From CAZCTC01 sp964501335 (GTDB lineage: Bacteria > Chloroflexota > Anaerolineae > B4-G1 > SLSP01): a stretch of DNA of 64,000 nucleotides. The notes under the pieces were generated by a model that worked only from the letters and a program-made list of their open reading frames with translations, had not been told where the DNA came from and ran no database searches. A program made the translations under genes and the position numbers. The DNA lies in the NCBI GenBank assembly GCA_964501335.1, contig CAZCTC010000009.1:62001-126000 (forward strand). Direction: 5' to 3'. Of this stretch, positions 10,201-15,900 are shown in pieces. The stretch's first letter is position 1, and the number at the start of each line of letters is the position of its first letter.

Positions 10201-10396
10201 CCTGTAAACGCTGCCGATACCCCTCAAACAGCGCCTTTTCCATGCCAAACAGATCGCGAGATAAAACCTTGATCGCACACACAGCGCCGGACTCAAGATG
10301 CATCCCGCGATAGACCTGGATATAACGTCCCTGTCCAACCAGCTCCTCAACCCGATACCGCCCGTTCAGGATCGTGACTCCTGGCTGTAAATGCAT
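7259..10396 (-). CDS. Pseudokinase-like Ser/Thr kinase domain fused to a right-handed beta-helix
   Basis: 1045 residues, ATG at 10396 after GGGAGGAAG. Residues 12-280 align with the Hanks-type kinase fold: glycine loop GQGRYIQVYRG (21-31), lysine K43 in CAIKV, catalytic loop HRDIHPASI (140-148), and helix F DLYDLGCVAFEMLTG (209-223). Two key residues are lost: the metal-binding Asn is Ser147 and the DFG Asp is Arg160 (GRLGAAR), and no APE motif is visible. Residues about 295-365 look like a pectate-lyase-type cap (LAAGEYWL). About 28 coils of roughly 23 residues then follow to about 1015, with the pattern N-G-hGIxV-A-P-LExNxCxxN. No membrane segment or signal peptide is present, so the protein is cytoplasmic. 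The catalytic losses predict a binding or scaffold protein rather than an active kinase. It is a single-gene unit, convergent with 4629-7163 and divergent from the YHS gene. Confidence 0.85.
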   Translation of the reverse strand: MHLQPGVTILNGRYRVEELVGQGRYIQVYRGMHLESGAVCAIKVLSRDLFGMEKALFEGYRQRLQDEFQIGASLNHFGVMRSYELIEMPGTLYLVMGYAPAGTLAERLAAEGPLPLEEAGPLFLDCARGLLALHEAGIVHRDIHPASIFLNDQGRGKLGRLGAARLNVLLRPPARISLNAMMGEESFLTSLDVGTPATGFRDVEAVQRDLYDLGCVAFEMLTGQEWSSEMWPARRLGILNFGQPSWLDEVIMQLLHPQEEGEDESGLKTAALLVAALEAGLGMQPEIFLDREQASLEEALTEIASGGVIHLAAGEYWLNDSLWIERPVRLVGAGMDVTTVIGAEGGYVLGYGGSGTFALEGITFRGRGERAGNCIEVISGEVDFNGCRFTEGRSDRHGMSGSGLCLHGYTRGTVRNCVAERNGLHGIYVGGRAQLLLEDNLCQDNHECGLAFSGTGNNRALQNFALNNGYYGIGVFGAAEPWLENNFCQKNKEYGIVYWGRLGGKALQNICSENGFHGIGVGGTAHPLLEANLCRGNAHTGLIYLEKAGGPAQGNQCNENGRAGIVVAEQGHPELEGNFCQDNQGSGLSFLDQGSGTARKNICSSNVLHGIEVRGATRPVLEENLCQDNQGVGIVFWGTAQGQVRWNHCLKNGQHGIAVGDQARVEVIENLCQENQWAGIRYLDTAAGVVRENQCLKNGLHGMGVGENSVPEIVENICKENPVGILYLGNAEGVGRGNVCQENSRAGIVVLDQARPTLEANSCQRNLQNGILYSDQTAGVARDNLCLSNGSFGIWVQGEAQPRLENNLCRLNEESGIGYFGTAGGMVFQNRCVENRKFGIMAVDWVRLQLEGNICQENVVSGIACGGHVEGLLKRNSCLANGRSGIVILESAHPVVENNECRKNQRSGLMYSDTAEGIARQNRFADNGTHGIEVQGLAHPVLEENSCRENQLSGIFYAGSAAGTAVDNRSYGNGWDGITVEAQATPALSSNICQENQRDGIRVAASARPAVQGNQSKGNREKDVRGVNWLQQWWSRMREGLGRVH

Positions 10397-10428
10397 GGCT
10401 TCCTCCCAAATCCAAATCCTGCCGCCCC

Positions 10429-10457
10429 ATTATAATCCCCCTTAGAAAAAGAAAAAC
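10429..10457 (-). promoter_or_regulatory. -10 element of the kinase/beta-helix gene
   Basis: On the minus strand a perfect TATAAT (10434-10429) lies 32 bp before the start codon. No good -35 box is visible at the right distance. It shares the 146-bp gap with the divergent YHS promoter. Confidence 0.4.
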
Positions 10458-10463
10458 CAGGCA

Positions 10464-10493
10464 TTGATTTCCGCCCCTAAATAAAACTATACT
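10464..10493 (+). promoter_or_regulatory. Promoter of the YHS gene
   Basis: TTGATT (10464-10469), 18-bp spacer, TATACT (10488-10493), 49 bp before the start codon. Confidence 0.5.
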
Positions 10494-10542
10494 GATAACG
10501 TAAAGTCCCGTAAAGGACGATTCTTTATCAAGAGGTGAACCG

Positions 10543-10767
10543 ATGGAAAAAACAATCGATCCCGTCTGCGGAATGGAAGTCGACATCCAGACCGCCACGG
10601 AAAAAGCTCAGTATCAGGGACGCATCTACTACTTTTGCAGTGAGGATTGCCGGGCCTCCTTTGAAAGCGATCCGGAACGCTATCTGACCCCACCCACCGA
10701 AACGCATCAAAACAACCCCCAATATGCAAAAGACAAACCGTCCGCCACCGACGAACCCTGCGAATAG
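10543..10767 (+). CDS. YHS-domain protein
   Basis: 74 residues, ATG at 10543 after AAGAGGTG. The whole protein is one YHS domain: DPVCGMEVD at 6-14, then YQGRIYYFCSEDCRASFE with the paired cysteines and FxxDPxRY (ESDPERYL). YHS domains are small metal-binding modules known from copper P-type ATPases and phenol hydroxylases, and as free proteins. The two conserved Cys segments suggest binding of a soft metal. There is no transporter next to it, so a metal or redox-sensing role stays inferred. A short hydrophilic tail ends the protein. Confidence 0.85.
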   Translation: MEKTIDPVCGMEVDIQTATEKAQYQGRIYYFCSEDCRASFESDPERYLTPPTETHQNNPQYAKDKPSATDEPCE

Positions 10768-10790
10768 ATAACAAAAGGCAGGAAAGACCC

Positions 10791-10912
10791 ATGTTTTCGG
10801 CGGCTTCCTGAAGCCGCCGAAAACATAAAAAACTGCTAGCGCGTACAACTCCCCCTGCTTCGCACCGCGCGTCGCAACCTCCCGAAAAGACACCCTGTGC
10901 GGGACGCTAAAA
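10791..10912 (+). repeat. Hairpin + GCGGGACGC repeat element, copy 1
   Basis: A perfect 16-bp hairpin (10791-10806 with 10811-10826, loop CCTG) is followed by an A-rich bridge and the conserved module ending in GCGGGACGCTAAAA. Bases 10845-10912 are identical to 11011-11078. Confidence 0.75.
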
Positions 10913-10968
10913 AGCCATCCTCAGGAATCGAAAAACTCCACCCCCTACGACCAATCTGAAAAAACCCT

Positions 10969-11078
10969 TGTTTTGGCGCGCTTCAGAAAGCGCGCCAAAA
11001 CATAAAAAAAACAACTCCCCCTGCTTCGCACCGCGCGTCGCAACCTCCCGAAAAGACACCCTGTGCGGGACGCTAAAA
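10969..11078 (+). repeat. Hairpin + GCGGGACGC repeat element, copy 2
   Basis: A perfect 15-bp hairpin (10969-10983 with 10988-11002, loop CAGA) has a different stem sequence from copy 1. The following 68-bp module (11011-11078) is identical to that of copy 1. The two copies fill most of the gap 10768-11128. Confidence 0.75.
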
Positions 11079-11084
11079 CCCAAT

Positions 11085-11112
11085 TTGACAAAGATCGACT
11101 TTTGGATATAAT
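11085..11112 (+). promoter_or_regulatory. Consensus promoter of tRNA-Leu
   Basis: TTGACA (11085-11090), 16-bp spacer, TATAAT (11107-11112): both boxes are perfect. The tRNA begins 17 bp further on. Confidence 0.8.
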
Positions 11113-11128
11113 CACGATCATTGAAGTC

Positions 11129-11214
11129 GCCCCGGTGGCGGAATTGGCATACGCGGCAGGTTGAGGACCTGTGTCCTAACGGACGTAGAGGTTCAAGTCC
11201 TCTCCGGGGCACCA
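11129..11214 (+). tRNA. tRNA-Leu (anticodon GAG)
   Basis: An 86-nt class II tRNA. Acceptor stem GCCCCGG (11129-11135) pairs with CCGGGGC (11204-11210), discriminator A, and CCA is encoded. The anticodon loop TTGAGGA (11161-11167) gives GAG, reading CUC and CUU. A long variable arm (GTCC-TAAC-GGAC) and a T arm with GTTCAAG confirm leucine identity. It has a consensus promoter upstream and a strong terminator straight after. Confidence 0.97.
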
Positions 11215-11215
11215 C

Positions 11216-11250
11216 AAGAAACCAGACTCTTAGAGCCTGGTTTCTTTTTT
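11216..11250 (+). terminator. Rho-independent terminator of tRNA-Leu
   Basis: AAGAAACCAG (11216-11225) pairs with CTGGTTTCTT (11237-11246), followed by a T run to 11250. It begins two bases after the tRNA CCA end. Confidence 0.85.
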
Positions 11251-11258
11251 ACCAGGGA

Positions 11259-11735
11259 ATGCAATGTAAAATGTCGCCAACAGTTATTTGCCCTAAATGT
11301 GGAGCGGACAACTCAATTCATAGCAGCATATGTGACAGCTGTTATGCGCCCCTGACAGATCGGCCCGACACCACCCAGGCAAATTATCTTCACGCCAGCC
11401 GGATCTGTTCCAAATGTGGAGCCCCCAATTCATCCCGCAGCACTATCTGCGATAACTGTTTTGCGCCACTCACCGACGACTTGCAAAAGCCCCTGGAATC
11501 AACTCTGATTCCCGATTACTCTTATGCCACCGAACATTATGGGGAAAGCAGAAAGGGCTATCTTTTCGAGGAACCAACCCCCAAAGAGTTTAAACAAATG
11601 CGCTATAACGCCATAGCAGCCGTCCTCCTCATATTCCTGGGAATACTGTCAGGGGATACCAGGCTCACCCTTAAGGCCTTCTCCACCATCGGAAAATACC
11701 TCTATGTCTACCTCCGTTACCACAGCTTAAATTAG
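11259..11735 (+). CDS. Double zinc-ribbon protein with one membrane segment
   Basis: 158 residues if read from ATG 11259; ATG 11271 (MSPTVICPKC) is equally possible, as neither has a clear ribosome binding site. Two near-identical zinc ribbons occupy about 10-75: CPKCGADN...CDSCYAPLTD and CSKCGAPN...CDNCFAPLTD, each CxxC-x(n)-CxxC. A hydrophobic helix near 120-137 (YNAIAAVLLIFLGILSG) likely anchors it. Zinc-ribbon plus membrane helix proteins are common and mostly uncharacterised. The gene begins only 9 bp after the tRNA terminator, and no promoter of its own is evident. It resembles the zinc-ribbon membrane protein at 14716-15657 in plan but not in detail. Confidence 0.7.
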   Translation: MQCKMSPTVICPKCGADNSIHSSICDSCYAPLTDRPDTTQANYLHASRICSKCGAPNSSRSTICDNCFAPLTDDLQKPLESTLIPDYSYATEHYGESRKGYLFEEPTPKEFKQMRYNAIAAVLLIFLGILSGDTRLTLKAFSTIGKYLYVYLRYHSLN

Positions 11736-11864
11736 ATCCCCTGAAAACCCTCATTCGGAAATTTAACACCTGCGAGGATGATGCAAAAAAAACGCCGCAC
11801 CGCACAATTCACTCAAAACTCACCGCACCGATCAAAAAGCCCCAGGGCTTAGATTCTCCTCCAA

Positions 11865-11892
11865 TTGCCCGAATCCAGAACAATGCTATACT
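11865..11892 (+). promoter_or_regulatory. Extended -10 promoter of the lipoprotein gene
   Basis: TTGCCC (11865-11870), 16-bp spacer, TATACT (11887-11892) with TGC just before it, making an extended -10. The rest of the gap 11736-11976 shows nothing else recognisable. Confidence 0.5.
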
Positions 11893-11976
11893 AACGTTTC
11901 CGACAGCAACCGGTGCACCCAAACTCCACCGGGCTGTCCTTATTTTTTTCTCACTTTGATAAGGAGGAGAATTACG

Positions 11977-13053
11977 ATGAAACGTTGGAGTATGCTCATC
12001 ATTGGAGCACTGTTGATCTTCTCTCTGGCTTGCAGCATGGGCGGATCCACCGCCACCCCCGCCGCCAATGGTTCCGGCAACGGCGACGAAACCACGACCG
12101 AAGCCACGGTTGAAGCTACGGAAGAAGGCTCCGATAGCAACAGTGATGTTCCCGAAATCGACAGCAACGCCCTCGAAGGCCTGAACAGCTATCGCGCCCA
12201 CATGGCCATCCGCCAGGAATATGCTGACGGAACCACGGTCAGCATGATCATCGATCAGGATGAGATCCGCGAACCCCGCGCCCAGCGCATGGTGATGGAA
12301 ACCAGCGGACAGAGTGAAGGCCAGGACGGCAAGATCGAAATGATCCTCGCCGACGGCAAGCAATGGATGAATATGGGCGGCAGCTGGATGCAGACCGAAG
12401 CCACCGAAGATTCCAGCAACGCTTTCGGCCAGGGTTTCAGCTCTTTCACCAGCCTGACCACCGAACTGGAAGACGGCAACTACAAGATGGTCGGCGAAGA
12501 GACCATCAACGGCGTCAAGACCAAGCACTATCACACCGATGACTACGAAAATCTCGGTAGCATGAGCACCCTCGGCATCACCGACCTTAAATCCGCTACC
12601 GGTGATGTCTGGGTCAGCAATCAGAGCGACCTGCCGGTCATGGTCATAAAATTCACCATGACCCTCGAAGGCACGATTACGGAAAACGAAGTCGCCAAAG
12701 AAGGCAAATACATCATCGAGATGGAAATCTCCGACCTGAACGCCGACTTCACCATCGAAGTCCCCGAAGAAGCGGCCAGCGGCGGCCTGCCCGACGGCAT
12801 CCCGGCCTACGAGGGCGCGACCGGTATGTTCAGCAGCGCCGGACTCGTCTCCTTCAACACCACCGACGATGTAGCCACCGTCGGCAAGTTCTATGAAGAA
12901 CAGATGACCGCCAACGGCTGGGCCAAAGACTCCGACAACAGCGCCGGCGATATGGTGATGCAGAACTGGAGCAAAGACAATGTGAAAGTCACGCTCATGG
13001 TCACCAAATCCGACGACGGCGGCAGCAGCGTCATGTTCACCATCGAACAGTAA
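11977..13053 (+). CDS. Secreted lipoprotein, LolA/LppX-like N-terminal half
   Basis: 358 residues from ATG 11977, chosen because AAGGAGGAG lies 7 bp before it; the frame is open further upstream without a ribosome binding site. The lipobox is FSLAC with lipidated Cys18, followed by a Gly/Ser/Thr/Glu tether. Residues about 65-255 resemble lipid-binding LolA/LppX-type lipoproteins (MEMILADGKQWMNMGG-like strands, VGEETINGVKTKHYH). Residues about 265-358 form a second small domain with the pattern VGKFYEEQMTANGW, widespread in Chloroflexota lipoproteins. It probably sits on the outer face of the membrane. Function unknown; a lipid or sensor role is inference. It is followed by a 19-bp perfect palindrome. 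Confidence 0.7.
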   Translation: MKRWSMLIIGALLIFSLACSMGGSTATPAANGSGNGDETTTEATVEATEEGSDSNSDVPEIDSNALEGLNSYRAHMAIRQEYADGTTVSMIIDQDEIREPRAQRMVMETSGQSEGQDGKIEMILADGKQWMNMGGSWMQTEATEDSSNAFGQGFSSFTSLTTELEDGNYKMVGEETINGVKTKHYHTDDYENLGSMSTLGITDLKSATGDVWVSNQSDLPVMVIKFTMTLEGTITENEVAKEGKYIIEMEISDLNADFTIEVPEEAASGGLPDGIPAYEGATGMFSSAGLVSFNTTDDVATVGKFYEEQMTANGWAKDSDNSAGDMVMQNWSKDNVKVTLMVTKSDDGGSSVMFTIEQ

Positions 13054-13068
13054 CTCTCCCCCCACGGG

Positions 13069-13110
13069 ATAATTTTCGCGCGCCTCCCCAGGGAGGCGCG
13101 CGAAAATTAT
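13069..13110. repeat. 19-bp perfect palindrome next to the queG start
   Basis: Bases 13069-13087 pair without mismatch with 13092-13110 around a CCAG loop. The stem is AT-rich outside and GC-rich inside, like the variable-stem hairpins elsewhere in the window. It may serve as terminator of the lipoprotein gene. Its right edge is 6 bp from the queG start codon. Confidence 0.8.
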
Positions 13111-13116
13111 AAAAAG

Positions 13117-14142
13117 ATGAACGCCGCTTATTTACACACCCTGGCCGCCGCCGCCGGTCTTGACCTGATCAGCGCCCTCCCTGCCGGCCCCGCCCCCGAT
13201 TTTGACCGCTATCAGGCCTGGTTGGACCAGGGCCACGCCGCCGGCATGACCTACCTGGCCCGTCCCGACGCCGTCGAACGCCGCGCCGACCCCCGCCGCC
13301 TTCTGCCCGCCGCCCAAACCGTGCTGATCGTGGCCTGTTCCTATGCCGGCCCTCCCCTTCCCGCTCTCCCCGCCCTTCACGGGCGCGTCTCCCGCTACGC
13401 CTGGGGCCCCGATTATCACCAGGATCTGCTCCACCGCCTCGAAAAGCTCATCCAAAGCCTCCAGAATGAAACCGGCCCCTTCCCTTCTCGCTGCGCTGTC
13501 GACACCGCCGCCATCCTGGAACGCAGCTGGGCCCGCGCCGCCGGCCTCGGTTGGATCGGTCGGCATACCAATCTCATCCATCCCCAACTGGGCTCCTACC
13601 TCTTCCTGGGCGTCGCCCTCCTCGCCCTTCCCCTGCCCGAAATCCAGCCGACGCCGCTCCCCGATCGCTGCGGGAACTGCACCCGTTGCCTGGATGCCTG
13701 TCCGACCGGCGCCCTCGTCGCTCCCCATCAGCTCGACGCCCGCCGCTGCCTCTCCTACCTCACCATCGAACATCGCGGCGCCCTGCCGCTCGAACTTCGC
13801 TCCAGCCTCGGAGACCGGCTCTTCGGCTGCGACGCCTGCCAGGAAGCCTGTCCCTGGAACCGCCGTCCCACCGCCGCCCATCAAACCGATCCCCTCCCCG
13901 CCCTGGCCACCCTCGAACTCACCGGCCTGCTCCAACAGGACGAAGCCGCCTTCCGTACCCGTTTCCGCACCACCCCGCTCTGGCGCGCCACCTGGGAAGG
14001 ACTCGCCCGTAACGCCGCCGTCGTCCTCGGCAACCAACACGATCCCGCCGCCCGCCCCGCCTTACAACAGGCCGCCCAAATGCATCCCAGCCCCCTCGTC
14101 CGTGAACATGCCCTCTGGGCCCTCCAGAAAATAGAAAACTAA
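13117..14142 (+). CDS. queG: Epoxyqueuosine reductase QueG
   Basis: 341 residues. QueG reduces epoxyqueuosine to queuosine in the wobble position of GUN-anticodon tRNAs, using cobalamin and two 4Fe-4S clusters. The catalytic Asp is D129 in VDTAAILERSWA. The ferredoxin part carries CGNCTRCLDACP and, further on, CDACQEACPWNR. The C-terminal about 60 residues are HEAT-like (LARNAAVVLGN...VREHALWALQK), as in the family. Length fits. The start at 13117 gives a normal N-terminus but has no ribosome binding site, only AAAAAG, and abuts the palindrome. No other queuosine gene is nearby. Confidence 0.95.
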   Translation: MNAAYLHTLAAAAGLDLISALPAGPAPDFDRYQAWLDQGHAAGMTYLARPDAVERRADPRRLLPAAQTVLIVACSYAGPPLPALPALHGRVSRYAWGPDYHQDLLHRLEKLIQSLQNETGPFPSRCAVDTAAILERSWARAAGLGWIGRHTNLIHPQLGSYLFLGVALLALPLPEIQPTPLPDRCGNCTRCLDACPTGALVAPHQLDARRCLSYLTIEHRGALPLELRSSLGDRLFGCDACQEACPWNRRPTAAHQTDPLPALATLELTGLLQQDEAAFRTRFRTTPLWRATWEGLARNAAVVLGNQHDPAARPALQQAAQMHPSPLVREHALWALQKIEN

Positions 14143-14195
14143 AAAATCACTACGGTCTTAAAAATAAGACTCTGTGCAAAAATTCCCCCAGGCAA

Positions 14196-14247
14196 CCCTA
14201 AAGGTCGCCCCTACGCCAACGATCTCCCGTAGGGGTACCCAATCCTG
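14196..14247. repeat. GTAGGGG palindromic repeat
   Basis: GGTCGCCCCTACG and CCGTAGGGGTACCCAATCCTG form an inverted pair. The right part is nearly identical to 48823-48841, and the same family occurs at 61283. Confidence 0.55.
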
Positions 14248-14265
14248 ACAAATCGTCTATTTTCT

Positions 14266-14372
14266 TGTAGCGTCCCGCAAATAATCTTTTCCCGGCCAGA
14301 TGCGCGGCGCTGGATGGGGAGAGAGTTCTTTATTGATGTTTTCGGCGGCTTCAGAAAGCCGCCGAAAACATC
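14266..14372 (-). repeat. Hairpin + GCGGGACGC element, inverted copy
   Basis: In reverse order there is GCGTCCCGC (14270-14278), the conserved module, then a perfect 17-bp hairpin (14335-14351 with 14356-14372, loop CAGA). The element thus occurs in both orientations. Confidence 0.7.
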
Positions 14373-14437
14373 CCCTTTTCCAGCGCCGTCCCGGCGACGC
14401 CCGCTGTCTACTGTCTACTTGCGGCTGTCTACTTTCT
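14363..14437 (+). repeat. 75-bp direct repeat, left copy
   Basis: Identical to 14588-14662. It comprises the end of the hairpin, a CCAGCGCCGTCCCGGCGACGC segment and GTCTACT tracts. A third, partial copy of the CCAGCGCCGTCC segment lies at about 14448. Confidence 0.85.
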
Positions 14438-14469
14438 TTAGCCTTTTCCAGCGCCGTCCAGGCGACGCA

Positions 14470-14582
14470 CTCTGAGCCCCTCCCCCTCCCGCATCGCTCG
14501 CCACGATACCCGGCAACGCTTTCTCCCGAATCGCGGCGCAGCTTAACAACAAAACAGGGGGGAGGGGTTGGGGAGAGGGCCT
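14470..14582. repeat. C-rich/G-rich inverted-end repeat
   Basis: It begins GAGCCCCTCCCCCTC and ends GGGGGAGGGGTTGGGGAGAGG, so the ends are roughly complementary. A related copy with a different core lies at 61510-61634. It sits between the two 75-bp repeats. Confidence 0.6.
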
Positions 14583-14587
14583 GCGCA

Positions 14588-14662
14588 CGAAAACATCCCC
14601 TTTTCCAGCGCCGTCCCGGCGACGCCCGCTGTCTACTGTCTACTTGCGGCTGTCTACTTTCT
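14588..14662 (+). repeat. 75-bp direct repeat, right copy
   Basis: Exact copy of 14363-14437, 225 bp downstream. Together the repeats fill the gap 14143-14715; no coding region was seen there. Confidence 0.85.
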
Positions 14663-14677
14663 ACTGTCTACTTCTCC

Positions 14678-14686
14678 TGATATACT
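14678..14686 (+). promoter_or_regulatory. Extended -10 of the zinc-ribbon gene
   Basis: TGATATACT has the TGn extension and lies 29 bp before the start. A weak -35 (TTTCTA, 14658-14663) falls in the GTCTACT tract, 17 bp upstream. Confidence 0.4.
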
Positions 14687-14715
14687 AAGATAAACTTCTT
14701 CCTAAAGGAGAACCT

Positions 14716-15657
14716 ATGGCCATCTGCCGGACCTGCGATGCAGAATATCAACCCCGCGACACACTCTGCCCGCAATGCCGCCACCCCCTGGAACACAGCT
14801 CCAGACTCTGCCATAACTGCGGCGCCGAAATCACCGACCAGCGCCTCTGTCCCCGCTGCCACGGCAACGTCGTCCCCTGGGAAAGAGAACCCATCAGCAC
14901 CTACCGCTTCATCCTCAAAGGAGGCTACCTCGGTATCCTGCCCTCATTCTTCGCCGTCGTCCTGGGAATCTATTTTCAATACAACTACAGCTTCTACTAC
15001 CAGTTCAGCACCCTCCTCAGCATCCTCATCTCCCTCCTCACCTTCCGCATCCTCTTCATGCAACGGCTCTTCTGGCGCGAACAATTCTGGGCCTCTCAAA
15101 TCTACCACGTCCGCGCCCCCTCCCCCTTGACCCTCACCGTCGTCACCTTCCTGCTCGCCCTGAGCATGCAGGTGCTCTGGGTAATCCTCTACCGCGAACT
15201 TTGGACCCAACCCCAATACCTCAGCCAGCTGCTCATCATGACCACCCTCTACGGCCTCAGCCCCATCCTCTTCACCGTCTCCCTGACCCTCTTCGCCATC
15301 CAGCAATACCTCACCGAACTGGATGAGCGGGTCCCGCAGCCCCTCTTCGTCCACACCGACCGCCTCCTCGAAGTCGTCATCCGCACCCTTGAAAGCACCC
15401 TCGGCGAATCCGTCACCCCCCAGGAAAACAGCGCCGCCCCCTCCCTCCCTCGCTTTGAACCGCTCCGCATCCAACGCAACGCCGAAAACGGCGGCATCGA
15501 AACCCTGCTGCGAGAATACCGCCCCCTCCCCTTCCCCGGCAACGATTCCGTCTGGGAAGAGCGTGCCTGGACCGTCCACGCCGACCGCTGGGGCCGTATT
15601 CAATCCGTCACCCCCGACCGCCCCCTCGAACCCTGCCCGGAAAGCCCTGGATTATAA
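14716..15657 (+). CDS. Zinc-ribbon polytopic membrane protein
   Basis: 313 residues, ATG at 14716 after AAAGGAG. The first 50 residues carry two cysteine ribbons: CRTCDAEYQPRDTLCPQC and CHNCGAEITDQRLCPRC. Four hydrophobic helices follow at about 78-98, 100-118, 138-158 and 172-196. The C-terminal about 110 residues are soluble, ending in a WEERAWTVHADRWGR segment. I do not recognise the family. Zinc ribbon plus membrane helices plus a soluble tail suggests a membrane-bound protein with a metal-binding cytoplasmic head. It is bordered by repeats on both sides and stands alone. Confidence 0.7.
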   Translation: MAICRTCDAEYQPRDTLCPQCRHPLEHSSRLCHNCGAEITDQRLCPRCHGNVVPWEREPISTYRFILKGGYLGILPSFFAVVLGIYFQYNYSFYYQFSTLLSILISLLTFRILFMQRLFWREQFWASQIYHVRAPSPLTLTVVTFLLALSMQVLWVILYRELWTQPQYLSQLLIMTTLYGLSPILFTVSLTLFAIQQYLTELDERVPQPLFVHTDRLLEVVIRTLESTLGESVTPQENSAAPSLPRFEPLRIQRNAENGGIETLLREYRPLPFPGNDSVWEERAWTVHADRWGRIQSVTPDRPLEPCPESPGL

Positions 15658-15688
15658 AAAGCGCTGAGGATGCAGAGAAAAAAATCCC

Positions 15689-15795
15689 TGTTTTCGCGGG
15701 CTTTCTGAAGCCCGCGAAAACATAAACAAAAAAACTCTCTCTCCCCAGTCTGCGCGGCATGCCTTACGGGGAAAGTGCTATTTGCGGGACGCAAA
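15689..15795 (+). repeat. Hairpin + GCGGGACGC repeat element
   Basis: 15-bp perfect hairpin (15689-15703 with 15708-15722, loop TCTG), then AACAAAAAAACTCTCTCTCC and the module ending GCGGGACGCAAAA. The stem sequence (GCGGGC core) differs from all other copies. Confidence 0.75.
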
Positions 15796-15828
15796 AAAAC
15801 AAACCGCCCAGGTATAACTTATCCCCCA

Positions 15829-15857
15829 TTGGCCTTCTAACCAAATAAACCTATAAT
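15829..15857 (+). promoter_or_regulatory. Promoter of the DUF4139 gene
   Basis: TTGGCC (15829-15834), 17-bp spacer, perfect TATAAT (15852-15857). It overlaps the upstream in-frame ATG at 15856 and supports the start at 15901. Confidence 0.7.
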
Positions 15858-15900
15858 GGAACTACCCCTGCCAGCGATCAAATCACAAAAAAGGAGCCAG

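Noticed and set aside
10907..11215. Minus-strand frame covering tRNA-Leu
   Set aside because: It runs through the tRNA gene and a repeat element; no protein features.
11809..13065. 418-codon minus-strand frame over the lipoprotein gene
   Set aside because: The plus-strand frame has a ribosome site, lipobox and promoter; the minus frame has none.
15856..15900. Earlier start of the DUF4139 gene
   Set aside because: The ATG overlaps a perfect TATAAT and lacks a ribosome site, unlike ATG 15901.
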